Made by a program: the position numbers and the translations under genes | Shown: piece after piece, positions 51,017 through 59,392 of the stretch | How the letters are laid out: every line of letters starts with the position of its first letter | Position numbering within the stretch: the stretch's first letter is position 1 | The notes under the pieces: generated by a model | What the model was told of the DNA's origin: nothing | Database searches by the model: none | The model's input: only the letters and a program-made list of their open reading frames with translations | DNA from: DTDR01 sp964505415 | GTDB lineage: Bacteria; Hydrothermota; Tepidihabitantia; Tepidihabitantales; DTDR01 | Length of the DNA stretch: 64,000 nucleotides | Assembly (NCBI GenBank): GCA_964505415.1 | Contig: CAZDHW010000006.1 | Location: 1-64,000 of the forward strand | Direction: 5' to 3'

Positions 51017-51921
51017 AAAAAAAGATCGGTGCTATTTTTCCTGGACAAGGTTCTCAATATGTTGGTATGGGAAAAGATTTATACGAAAATTTTTCTTTGG
51101 CAAAAAAATTTTATGACGAAGCTTGTGAAATTTTGAATTTTGACATAAAAAAAATTTCCTTTGAAGGTAATGAGGAAGAATTGAGAAAAACTTCTATTAC
51201 TCAACCAGCAGTTTTGCTTCATTCAATTGTTTGTTTAGAACTTTTAAAAGAATTAAAAAAAGAAAGTTTTGATTTAGTAATGGGACATAGTTTAGGAGAA
51301 TATACTGCCCTTTATTGTGCTGGTGTTTTTGATTTTCCTACAGTTTTAAAATTGGTAAGAAAAAGAGGAGAATTAATGGAAAAAGCTGGCCAAAAAAAAC
51401 CAGGAACGATGGCAGCAATCATTGGTTCTTCTGAAGAAAAGATTAAAGAGATTTGTAAGAAAGTATCTGGGGTATGTGTTTTAGCAAATTATAATAGTCC
51501 TTCCCAAATTGTTATCGCTGGCGAAATCAACGCAGTGAAAGAAGCTTGCGAATTATTAAAAAAAGAAGCAGTAAAAGTAGTGATGTTACCCGTTTCCGGT
51601 GCCTTTCATTCGCCATTATTAGAATCAGCTTATTTAGAATTTAAAGAGTATCTTTCCCAATTTAATTTTTGTGAACCCAAAATACCAATAGTAATGAATG
51701 CTACTGGGGAGATTTGTTATGATAAAAAAATAATCAAAAAAAATTTGGAAATCCAAATAATCTCTCCGGTTTTATGGTATAAAAGTATAAAAACTGCTTT
51801 TGATTACGGCTGTCGAGTTTTTTACGAAATTGGTCCGGGAAAAGTTTTAAGCGGATTAGTAAAAAAAACCGAAGAGAAGGCGATTGTTTATAACTTTGGT
51901 AAAAAAGAAGATTTTATATAA
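51013..51921 (+). CDS. fabD: Malonyl-CoA:ACP transacylase
   Basis: FabD makes malonyl-ACP for fatty-acid synthesis. The 302-aa protein has FPGQGSQYVGMGKDL at the start, the nucleophile motif VMGHSLGEYTAL (Ser), the catalytic His in VSGAFHSPLL and the end FYEIGPGKVLSGL. ATG 51013 is the real start; the frame upstream runs inside the M50 gene. fabH, acpP and fabG are not adjacent. Confidence 0.95.
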   Translation: MKKKIGAIFPGQGSQYVGMGKDLYENFSLAKKFYDEACEILNFDIKKISFEGNEEELRKTSITQPAVLLHSIVCLELLKELKKESFDLVMGHSLGEYTALYCAGVFDFPTVLKLVRKRGELMEKAGQKKPGTMAAIIGSSEEKIKEICKKVSGVCVLANYNSPSQIVIAGEINAVKEACELLKKEAVKVVMLPVSGAFHSPLLESAYLEFKEYLSQFNFCEPKIPIVMNATGEICYDKKIIKKNLEIQIISPVLWYKSIKTAFDYGCRVFYEIGPGKVLSGLVKKTEEKAIVYNFGKKEDFI

Positions 51922-53611
51922 TTGGCATTTTTTGTACTTTCTTCTTCTTTTTTTGATACTTTTTTCAACACTTTCACCTTCGGTGGGTTTAATCGATGCT
52001 GGTGAATTAATTTTTGGAATCGAGTATTTAAATATTTTACATCCTACCGGTTATCCTTTCTTTACTTTATTAGGAAAAGTTTTCTTTTTATTTTTACCTT
52101 TTCTGCCACCGGCTTTTAAAGGCAACCTTTTTTCATTTTTTATTGGTTTTTTAGCAATAATTATTTTGTATTTTTTAATTAAAAAAATTACTAACGATAA
52201 ATTAATTTCTTTAATTTTTATAACTATTTTCGCTTTTAGTAATCTTTTTTGGTCAATAGTAAATGAAATCGAGGTTTATTCTTTGGTTGTTTTTTTAATA
52301 GTTCTTATTTGCTATTTATTTTTAAAAAGTAAAAAAATAAATATTACTTATTTTCTTTTTTATATTTTAGGGATTTCTTTAACTCACCATTTAATGATTT
52401 TAGCAATTATTTTGCCCATTTTGATTTATTTTTTTCTAACTAAAAAGAAAAAAATAACAATTCTTTTAATATTTCTTTTTTTAGGTTTTTCTTTTTATCT
52501 TTATCTGCCAATCAGAGCTAGTTTGAAACCGTTATTTAACTGGGGAAATCCTAAAGATTTTTTACGTTTTTTTTGGCATATTTCTGGTAAGCAATATCGC
52601 ATTTGGTCATTTTCTTTGTCAATGGAGGAAGTAATAAGAAATTTTTTCAAAGAAATTAATTTTCTTCTAAAAGAGATGCTTTATTTTTATTTCCTTTTAT
52701 CTTTTTGGGGTATATATTTTCTTTTCAAAAAAAATAAAAATTTTGCTTTGATTTTAATCTTCACAGTAATTATTGGGATTTTAAATGCTGTTAATTATGG
52801 GATTCCAGATATTCAACCTTATTATCTACCAGCTTTCATACCTTTAATTATTTTTTCTGCGGAAGGATTTGTTAATATTAAAGTTTTTTGTCAAAAGATT
52901 ATAAAAAGTGCTTTTTTGGTTTTAACCTTTTTACTTTTAATAATTCTTAATTACCAAAATAATAATAAAAGAAATTATTATTTAGCAGAAGATTTTACTT
53001 TTAACATTTTACAATCTTTGCCCGAAAATGCGTTAGTAATTACCGATTGGTGGGATTTTTATTCACCTTCTTTATATTTTCGTTATTTAAAAAAAATTCG
53101 TCAGGATTTAATTATTATCGATAAAGAGCTTTTACGAAGAACTTTTTATTTGGAATATTTAAAAAAAGTTTATTCTAATTTTATGGACACCGTTAAAGAA
53201 GAATTAAAAGAATATGAAAAATATCTTTATCAATTTGAATATGGTAAATTGAAAAATAATTTAGATATCCAAAGAGCATATGTAAAATTATTGAAAAAAT
53301 TTATTGAAAATAAAAAAGAAAAAGCCTTTATTGTTTACTTAAATTTAAGAGATTATGATTTAAAAGCGCTTTTGATAAATAAAAAACTCATTCCTTATTT
53401 TTTAGCTTTTCAGGTTAAGGATACTGGGGAATATGAATATTATGATTTTAATAATTTAAAATATCGAAGGCCTCAAAAGATATTAAATGAAAGAGAAAAT
53501 TTAATAATTGATTACTACAAAAAAATGATAAATCTCAATATTTATTTTTTAGAAAAATCAAACCAAAAGGAAAAAATAGAAGAATTAAAAAAAATATTAT
53601 TAAAATTTTAA
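51884..53611 (+). CDS. DUF2723 membrane protein
   Basis: A 575-aa protein with about ten membrane helices in the first 350 residues and a soluble C-terminal part. The early motif LIDAGELIFGIEYLNILHPTGYPFFTLLGK is the DUF2723 signature, with Asp and His residues in the first periplasmic loop like GT-C glycosyltransferases. A protein O-mannosylation role has been proposed for relatives. The start is uncertain: TTG 51884 or TTG 51896, as there is no ATG; both overlap fabD. Confidence 0.8.
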   Translation: MFITLVKKKILYNWHFLYFLLLFLILFSTLSPSVGLIDAGELIFGIEYLNILHPTGYPFFTLLGKVFFLFLPFLPPAFKGNLFSFFIGFLAIIILYFLIKKITNDKLISLIFITIFAFSNLFWSIVNEIEVYSLVVFLIVLICYLFLKSKKINITYFLFYILGISLTHHLMILAIILPILIYFFLTKKKKITILLIFLFLGFSFYLYLPIRASLKPLFNWGNPKDFLRFFWHISGKQYRIWSFSLSMEEVIRNFFKEINFLLKEMLYFYFLLSFWGIYFLFKKNKNFALILIFTVIIGILNAVNYGIPDIQPYYLPAFIPLIIFSAEGFVNIKVFCQKIIKSAFLVLTFLLLIILNYQNNNKRNYYLAEDFTFNILQSLPENALVITDWWDFYSPSLYFRYLKKIRQDLIIIDKELLRRTFYLEYLKKVYSNFMDTVKEELKEYEKYLYQFEYGKLKNNLDIQRAYVKLLKKFIENKKEKAFIVYLNLRDYDLKALLINKKLIPYFLAFQVKDTGEYEYYDFNNLKYRRPQKILNERENLIIDYYKKMINLNIYFLEKSNQKEKIEELKKILLKF

Positions 53612-53683
53612 CTGGGGGACAGGGATTCGAACCCCGACTTTCTGATCCAGAGTCAGACGTCCTGCCAGTTAGACGATCCCCCA
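53612..53683 (-). tRNA. tRNA-Gln (anticodon CUG)
   Basis: A 72-base minus-strand gene: acceptor TGGGGGA pairs with TCCCCCA, D stem GTCT/GGAC, anticodon stem TCTGA/TCAGA around loop CTCTGGA (anticodon CTG), and T stem CGGGG/CCCTG with TTCGAAT loop. CCA is not encoded. The 5' end lies 8 bases from the -10 box. It converges tail to tail with the DUF2723 gene, whose stop ends directly before it. Confidence 0.95.
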
Positions 53684-53691
53684 ATTAATTT

Positions 53692-53719
53692 ATTTTAACA
53701 AAAGAAATAAAAATTTCAA
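53692..53719 (-). promoter_or_regulatory. Promoter of tRNA-Gln
   Basis: TTGAAA (53719-53714), 16 bases and TAAAAT (53697-53692) on the minus strand; the mature tRNA starts 9 bases later, so almost no 5' leader is made. Confidence 0.65.
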
Positions 53720-53799
53720 CATAAGAAATGAAATTTATGAATACCGTAGTCCCAATTTTAATAATTTTTATATTAATAAGCTATTAACTATATTTCTAT

Positions 53800-53827
53800 T
53801 TGCCTTTTTTTCTTAGATAATTATAAT
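53800..53827 (+). promoter_or_regulatory. Leaderless-type promoter of the aminotransferase operon
   Basis: TTGCCT (53800-53805), 16 bases and TATAAT (53822-53827), then only 5 bases to ATG 53833. Confidence 0.55.
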
Positions 53828-53832
53828 TTTAT

Positions 53833-54954
53833 ATGCTTGATTTTTCTCCTTATCGAAAAGAATTCCCTATTTTAGAAAATTGTGTTTATTTTAATAATGC
53901 TGCTACTGCCCCAATGCCATTAAGAACAAAAAGGGCGATTGAAAATTGGCTTAATAAATATGTTTATGAAGGGAATATTCCGTGGGAAGAATGCCTTCAG
54001 TTAGAAGAAGAAACTCGAAAAATCATTGCTGATTTTCTTAATGCTAAAAAAGAAGAAATTTGTTTTAAAAGAAATACTAGTGAAGGAATTTTAACAGTTC
54101 TTAATCTTATAAATTTTAATAAAAATGATAATATTATTGTTGCCCAAGATAATTTTCCAGCTAATTTTTTGCCCTACTTAAAATATGATAAAGTAGAAAA
54201 GCAATACATTTCTATTTTGGAAGGAGATGTTTTGAAACAAATAAAAAAAGTTTTCAATAAAAGAACTAAATTGATTGCTTTGGATTGGGTTCATTTTCTT
54301 TCTGGGTATCAAATTCCTTTAAAGGAAATAAGTGATTTTTGTAAGAAATATGATTGTTATTTATTGATTGACGGTATTCAAGGGATAGGGGCTTTAAAAA
54401 TTGATTTAAAAGAAATAAATATTGACTTTCTAGTTTGCGGCGGTGGTAAATGGCTTTTTCCGCCCCAAGGTATAGGTATGCTTTATATTAAGAAAGAAGT
54501 TTTAAAAAAATTAAAAAAAAGCTGCGTTGGTTGGCTAGGATATGAATGGCAAGATTTTAATAAAATATTCACGAAGAAAAAATTAAAAAATAGCGCTGCT
54601 TTTTTAGAAGAAGGAACAAAAAATTATTTAGGTTTAGTGGGTTTAAAAGAGAACGTTAAGTTTCTAATGGAAATTGGAATAGAAAATATTGAAAATTATC
54701 TTTTGGCACTTACTAATTATTTAAGTATTAGACTTAAAGAATTATTTTTTGAAATTTTAGAAAGAAATAAGGGCAGTGGAATTGTCGCTGCTAAAAGAAA
54801 AGAGAAAGATAGCCAGTGGCTTTATCAAGAACTTAACAAACGAAATTTCCGAATATCTTTAAGAGAAAATTATTTAAGGTTTTCTCCTCATTTTTACAAT
54901 ACACAAAAAGAAATTGATAATTTAATAGAAACAATTATTTTCCTAATAAAATGA
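53833..54954 (+). CDS. Class V aminotransferase (cysteine desulfurase-like fold)
   Basis: A 373-aa PLP enzyme. It has YFNNAATAPMPLRTKRAI at the start, FKRNTSEGILTVLNLI, the PLP-binding Asp in LLIDGIQGIGALKID, and the Schiff-base Lys in VCGGGKWLFPPQGIGMLYIKK. It lacks the usual SufS/IscS C-terminal active Cys loop, so desulfurase activity is unproven; isopenicillin-N-epimerase-like relatives are an alternative. It overlaps DUF58 by ATGA. Confidence 0.85.
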   Translation: MLDFSPYRKEFPILENCVYFNNAATAPMPLRTKRAIENWLNKYVYEGNIPWEECLQLEEETRKIIADFLNAKKEEICFKRNTSEGILTVLNLINFNKNDNIIVAQDNFPANFLPYLKYDKVEKQYISILEGDVLKQIKKVFNKRTKLIALDWVHFLSGYQIPLKEISDFCKKYDCYLLIDGIQGIGALKIDLKEINIDFLVCGGGKWLFPPQGIGMLYIKKEVLKKLKKSCVGWLGYEWQDFNKIFTKKKLKNSAAFLEEGTKNYLGLVGLKENVKFLMEIGIENIENYLLALTNYLSIRLKELFFEILERNKGSGIVAAKRKEKDSQWLYQELNKRNFRISLRENYLRFSPHFYNTQKEIDNLIETIIFLIK

Positions 54955-55832
54955 AATACCTACTATCTAAAGTTATTTGTAAAATAAAAAGACTTGACCT
55001 ACGGGCAAAATTAGTTGTTGAGGGTTTCTTATCAGGTTTGCATAAAAGTTCTTATAAAGGTCAAGCAATTGAATTTGCTGATTATCGTCCTTATTTGCCA
55101 GGAGATGAATTAAAAAGAATTGATTGGAAAATATTTGCTAAAACTGATAAATTTTGGGTTAGAGAATATGAGGAAGAAACTAATTTGCGGGCTTATCTTT
55201 TTTTAGACACTTCAGGTTCAATGAAATATAAAAGTAAAGAAATCAGTAAATTTGAGTACGCTTCTTTTTTGGCTGCCGCTTTTGCTTATTTGTTATTTAA
55301 ACAACATGATAGCGTTGGTTTGGCTCTTTTTAACAAAAATAGTTATCAGTATTTGCCACCACAATTTTCTAAATCCCATTTAGCGAAAATATTAGAAATA
55401 ATTGAATCAGTAAAACCAGAGGGTGAAACCGATATTTATAAAAGTTTGACTGAGTTGGGTAAAAAAATTAAAAAAAGGGGATTAATAATTATTTTTTCTG
55501 ATTTCTTTGACAAAAAAGAGAATATTTTAAAAGGATTAAAAAATTTAAGGCATAAAAAAAATGAAGTTTTGGTGTTCCATATTCTCGATCCTAACGAAAT
55601 CAATCTCAATTATGAAGAGCCCCTGATCTTTAAAGATTTAGAAACTAGAAGAGAGATAAAGTTAGACCCAAGAAGTATAAAAAAAGAATATCAAGAGACT
55701 TTGAAAAAATTATTTCTTTATTATAAACAAGAATGTGCTGCTCATTATATTGATTATAATCTTATCTTTACTAATATGCCTTTTGATTATGCTTTTTTGA
55801 GTTATTTAGCCAAAAGAGCAAAAATTAAATAA
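54951..55832 (+). CDS. DUF58 protein with VWA-like domain
   Basis: A 293-aa cytoplasmic protein with the DUF58 signature YKGQAIEFADYRPYLPGDELKRIDWKI followed by AKTDKFWVREYEEE and the MIDAS-like YLFLDTSGSMKYK (about 82-94). In most genomes it works with a MoxR-type AAA ATPase just upstream; no such gene is present. The next gene is a BatA-like protein, its usual partner. Confidence 0.9.
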   Translation: MKYLLSKVICKIKRLDLRAKLVVEGFLSGLHKSSYKGQAIEFADYRPYLPGDELKRIDWKIFAKTDKFWVREYEEETNLRAYLFLDTSGSMKYKSKEISKFEYASFLAAAFAYLLFKQHDSVGLALFNKNSYQYLPPQFSKSHLAKILEIIESVKPEGETDIYKSLTELGKKIKKRGLIIIFSDFFDKKENILKGLKNLRHKKNEVLVFHILDPNEINLNYEEPLIFKDLETRREIKLDPRSIKKEYQETLKKLFLYYKQECAAHYIDYNLIFTNMPFDYAFLSYLAKRAKIK

Positions 55833-57692
55833 ATGAAATTTCTTGCGCCTTCTTTCCTTTATTTGCTACCTTTAGCGATTATTCCTCTTATTATCCATTT
55901 TTTATCTCGTTTCCGCTTGAAAAAAGTAGACTTTTCTTCAATATTTTTTCTTATTGATTTAAAAAAAGAAAAGTTCAATTTCTATCGTTTAAGAGATATT
56001 TTTTTACTTATTTTGAGAACCTTTTTTATTATCTTTTTAATTTTAAGTATTAGTCGTCCCATTTTTCTTAGCGAAAAGACATCAATTTTAAAGTTTTTAC
56101 CTCAAAAGGCAAAGCCAATAATTTTAATTTTGGACGATTCTTATAGTATGGAATATGACAATAATTTTGAAAAAGCCAAAACGATTTTAAAAACAATTGT
56201 CAAACATTTAAATAGAAATTCAGAAATTACTCTTTTTTTAACTAGCAAAAGAAAAATTGTGGAAAAGAAAAAGCCGGTGGCTATTCCTGATACTCTTATT
56301 GATAATTTAAAAATTTCTTATAAAAAGGCTTATGCTCAAGAGATTTTAGAAGATATTAAAAATTTTAATAGTGAAGTTTATTTCATAACCGATTTGCAGG
56401 AAAAAACTTATTTTTTCTTAAAAAGTTTTAAAAGCGATTTTCTAATAAATATTATTGATTTAGGAAAAGAAGAGTTTGAAAATGTTGGTATCGTTGATTT
56501 TCATTGGCTTGCAGAAAAAAAAGGGGATCTTGAATTTCAGATAGAAGTGGTAAATTATACTTCTCAGGAAAAAGAAATTCCCGTGAATATTCAAGTGGGT
56601 GATTTTAAAATCCGGAATTTTTTAATCTTACCGCCAGGAAAGAAGAAATTTCAATTTACCATTCCAAAAATGAGAGAAAGAATTTTCGGTAAAATTTATC
56701 TTGAAGAAGAAAATCTTAAAAAAGATAATCTTTATTATTTTGTTTATCAAACAAAAAACCGGATGCCAATTTTATTTCTTTACGAAAACGAAGCCGATAT
56801 TTTTTATTTCAAAAAATTGTTCACCTTAATAAAAGATTATCAGATAACTTATTTGCCTTTAAAAGAAAGTAAACGAATTTCTTTTTCTTCTTATTATTTA
56901 ATTTTTTTAATTAATCCTTCTCAAATTGACCAGTTTTTAGGATGGCAGTTAGAAAACTATTTAAAAAGCGGTGGCAAATTAATTTTGATTTTAGGTAAAG
57001 ATTTAAAAGAAAATAAATTTCAAAAAATTTTTGCAACCAACGGAATTTGGGAAGATAAAGGATTTGTAACAATTGAAGAAATTGCCGAGGAACATCCAAT
57101 TTTTTTTGGCTTTAAAAAAGAAATCTTTAAAGAACCAAAATTCTACAAAATAGTTAATCTTCAAGAAAAAAATTTAAAGGTGCTTATGAGATTTAATAAT
57201 CGACTTCCTTTTCTTTTAGAAGACACTTTAAATAATTTAATGATTTTTACTAGTAACTTTACCTCTGATTTTACTGACATGCCTATTAAAGCAATATTTC
57301 TGCCATTAATTTTTAGAACTATTGAATATTTAGGAATAAAAGAAAAAAATAATTTCTTGGTAGGTGAAACAATATTTTTAAGTATAAATTTGCCTAAAGT
57401 AAAAGTTGTGACTCCTTTTGGTGAATTTTTAGAAGAAACTTTTTTTCAAAAAGGAAAAAGGATTTTAAAATTTTGCCGAACTGAAGAGCCTGGTATTTAT
57501 CAAATTGGTGAAAAAATAATTGCGGTCAATGTTTGGGGTGAAGAAGGTAATTTAAAAAAATTGACTTTAAAAGAAAGGGAAAATTTAAAAATAATAAAAG
57601 AAAAACCTAAATTAATTTCTGAAATAACTTCACTTTTTATTTTTCTTACTTTTTTGACTTTTCTTATAGAAATTATTCTTTTGATATTTTAA
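55833..57692 (+). CDS. BatA-like membrane protein
   Basis: A 619-aa protein with the BatA N-terminal domain FLAPSFLYLLPLAIIPLIIHFL-type start (hydrophobic helix, residues 2-24), a second helix about 55-75, then a VWA-like region beginning ILILDDSYSMEYD with an incomplete MIDAS (Asp-Asp-Ser-x-Ser), a long periplasmic/beta-rich part, and a C-terminal membrane helix (SEITSLFIFLTFLTFLIEIILLIF). It abuts DUF58 directly. Its partners in the Bat operon are absent. Role: cell-envelope stress or assembly by analogy only. Confidence 0.82.
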   Translation: MKFLAPSFLYLLPLAIIPLIIHFLSRFRLKKVDFSSIFFLIDLKKEKFNFYRLRDIFLLILRTFFIIFLILSISRPIFLSEKTSILKFLPQKAKPIILILDDSYSMEYDNNFEKAKTILKTIVKHLNRNSEITLFLTSKRKIVEKKKPVAIPDTLIDNLKISYKKAYAQEILEDIKNFNSEVYFITDLQEKTYFFLKSFKSDFLINIIDLGKEEFENVGIVDFHWLAEKKGDLEFQIEVVNYTSQEKEIPVNIQVGDFKIRNFLILPPGKKKFQFTIPKMRERIFGKIYLEEENLKKDNLYYFVYQTKNRMPILFLYENEADIFYFKKLFTLIKDYQITYLPLKESKRISFSSYYLIFLINPSQIDQFLGWQLENYLKSGGKLILILGKDLKENKFQKIFATNGIWEDKGFVTIEEIAEEHPIFFGFKKEIFKEPKFYKIVNLQEKNLKVLMRFNNRLPFLLEDTLNNLMIFTSNFTSDFTDMPIKAIFLPLIFRTIEYLGIKEKNNFLVGETIFLSINLPKVKVVTPFGEFLEETFFQKGKRILKFCRTEEPGIYQIGEKIIAVNVWGEEGNLKKLTLKERENLKIIKEKPKLISEITSLFIFLTFLTFLIEIILLIF

Positions 57693-58054
57693 TTTTCCTC
57701 CTTTTCGGCCAATCGGTGGAGATAACGGACATACCGAGTCATAAAAGTTTCGTCTTCTAAGATAGCTACTCTTTTAACGATCACTCGATTGCCTTCGCCG
57801 ACAACTTTCAAACCATAAGTTTCATGTCCCGGCTCTCTTACAATCCATTCTATTCCCATTCCGGGCTCTTTTGAGGGTGAATAGCCTTTGCCAGTTTCGT
57901 TTTGCAAAAACTTAGCGATCTCCCAACTTAAAACTTCTACTGCTTCCGTAAGAGATACTCCCTCTTTTAAAAAAAGAATAATTACTTCGCCGCCATAATC
58001 TCTAATATCATCTAATCTTGTTCTTTTTAAATCAAAATAATTTTTTAAATTCAT
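57689..58054 (-). CDS. Conserved-looking protein of unknown function
   Basis: A 121-aa soluble protein, not recognised. Segments EVIILFLKEGVSLTEAVEVLSWEIAKFLQNE and GIEWIVREPGHETYGLKVVGEGNRVIVKRVAILEDETF suggest an alpha/beta fold, ending in a basic-aromatic helix RYVRYLHRLAEKEEN. It has its own promoter with TAATAA 6 bases before the ATG, so it is transcribed apart from the M20 gene. It overlaps the BatA-like gene end by 4 bases. Confidence 0.7.
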   Translation of the reverse strand: MNLKNYFDLKRTRLDDIRDYGGEVIILFLKEGVSLTEAVEVLSWEIAKFLQNETGKGYSPSKEPGMGIEWIVREPGHETYGLKVVGEGNRVIVKRVAILEDETFMTRYVRYLHRLAEKEEN

Positions 58055-58060
58055 AATATA

Positions 58061-58088
58061 TTATTAACTTAAAAATCATTAAAGTCAA
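58061..58088 (-). promoter_or_regulatory. Leaderless-type promoter of the 121-aa gene
   Basis: TTGACT (58088-58083), 16 bases and TAATAA (58066-58061), then 6 bases to ATG 58054. The -35 box is inside the end of the M20 peptidase gene. Confidence 0.5.
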
Positions 58089-59319
58089 GACCAAAAAGAT
58101 AACCGTAGACCTTTGCGGAAGTAAGCATATTTTCAATTACTGAATACTCATTTGGCTGATGGGCAACACCGCTAACTTTCCCCCAAACAACCGGTTGGTA
58201 ACCTTTTCTTCGGAAAATTGCTGCTACTGTTCCGCCACCAATACCAATCAATCGGGGTTGGCAATTTAAAACTGCTTTTATGCTTTTTTTTAAAAATTTT
58301 ACCGTCATTGAATTTTCTTCAGTTTTAGGTGCTACTTCTTCATGATGGATAATCTCAATTTCTATTTTCACTCCAAATTTTTCTTCGCAAAGTTTAGCAA
58401 CTTCTTTTACATAATCAAAAATTTGCGGAAATTTATAGTCAGGCAAATAGCGACAATCAAAATAAAAAACATCTTCACCAGGAATGGTATTGATATTGGG
58501 AATATTGTTATCTTTCTTGGTTGGTTCGAAAGTAGTAATTGGGGGTTCAAAAAGGTAATCTTTTTTATTAAATCTTTTTTCAAAATTTTCTCCCAATTGA
58601 GTGATTAACCAAGCGCCCGCTTTGTGAGCATTTTTACCTTTGTGAGGAGTGGAGGCGTGGGTTTGAAAACCGATGACTTTAAATTTAAACCAAATAATAC
58701 CTTTTTCAGCGATCTCAATAGCGTCACCTTTTTCACTCCCGGCATCAGGAATGATTATTATATCATCTTTATCAAAAAGATTAAAATTATTCAAAAGATA
58801 TTTAATGCCGTAGTTACTACCAGTTTCTTCATCGCTCACAAAAAGTAAAGAGATTGACAAGGAAGGTTTTAAATTTAAATTCTTTATCACTTTTAAAGCA
58901 ATAATAGAAGCTACCATTTCTTGCTGATTATCTTCGGTTCCTCGGCCATAGATTTTTCCATCTTTAACCACTGCTTGAAAAGGGGGGGTTGCCCATAGGG
59001 CTTCATTCCCTGGGGGTACTACATCTAAGTGAGTAATTACCCAAATATTTTTTTCTTCTTCCTTACCCGAATAAGAAACTATTAAATTTGGTCTAATTTT
59101 GCTTTTTACCCGTTCATCCCGAACAGGATATTCTTTTATTTCTAATCCCCACTTTATTAATTTTTCCTTTAAAAACATTGCTTTTTCAAATTCACCGTCA
59201 CCGTGGTTTTCTGGACCAATGGCAGGAATTGCGGTTAAATCCTTTTGTAATTCAATCATTGTGTTTTTTTCTTCTTCTAATTTTTCAAAGATTTTATTAA
59301 CTATTTCTTTTTGCCACAT
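58069..59319 (-). CDS. M20-family metallopeptidase/deacylase
   Basis: A 416-aa zinc enzyme related to DapE, ArgE and dipeptidases. It has THLDVVPPGNEALWATPPFQAV (first metal ligand His and Asp), GRGTEDNQQEMVASIIALK, the catalytic Glu pair in VSDEETGSNYGIKYLL, HASTPHKGKNAHKAGAWL and GIGGGTVAAIFRRKG with the last His VAHQPNEY. Substrate cannot be told. It is divergent from alr, which would suit cell-wall amino acid metabolism, but this is inference. Confidence 0.88.
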   Translation of the reverse strand: MWQKEIVNKIFEKLEEEKNTMIELQKDLTAIPAIGPENHGDGEFEKAMFLKEKLIKWGLEIKEYPVRDERVKSKIRPNLIVSYSGKEEEKNIWVITHLDVVPPGNEALWATPPFQAVVKDGKIYGRGTEDNQQEMVASIIALKVIKNLNLKPSLSISLLFVSDEETGSNYGIKYLLNNFNLFDKDDIIIIPDAGSEKGDAIEIAEKGIIWFKFKVIGFQTHASTPHKGKNAHKAGAWLITQLGENFEKRFNKKDYLFEPPITTFEPTKKDNNIPNINTIPGEDVFYFDCRYLPDYKFPQIFDYVKEVAKLCEEKFGVKIEIEIIHHEEVAPKTEENSMTVKFLKKSIKAVLNCQPRLIGIGGGTVAAIFRRKGYQPVVWGKVSGVAHQPNEYSVIENMLTSAKVYGYLFGLDFNDF

Positions 59320-59324
59320 ATTTT

Positions 59325-59330
59325 ATAATA
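59325..59330 (-). promoter_or_regulatory. -10 box of the M20 gene
   Basis: TATTAT (59330-59325) is 5 bases before ATG 59319, again suggesting a leaderless transcript. No good -35 box is seen. Confidence 0.4.
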
Positions 59331-59356
59331 TTAACAAAATTTATAAATTTAGCAAT

Positions 59357-59385
59357 TTGAAAAAATAGTTTAATTTTCATATAAT
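59357..59385 (+). promoter_or_regulatory. Leaderless-type promoter of alr
   Basis: TTGAAA (59357-59362), 17 bases and TATAAT (59380-59385), then 7 bases to ATG 59393. Confidence 0.65.
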
Positions 59386-59392
59386 TCTAAAA

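Larger units (their letters stand above)
53684..53832. other. 149-base spacer between tRNA-Gln and the aminotransferase gene
   Basis: Holds only the two divergent promoters (53692-53719 minus, 53800-53827 plus). I see no gene and no strong stem-loop in it. Confidence 0.6.
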
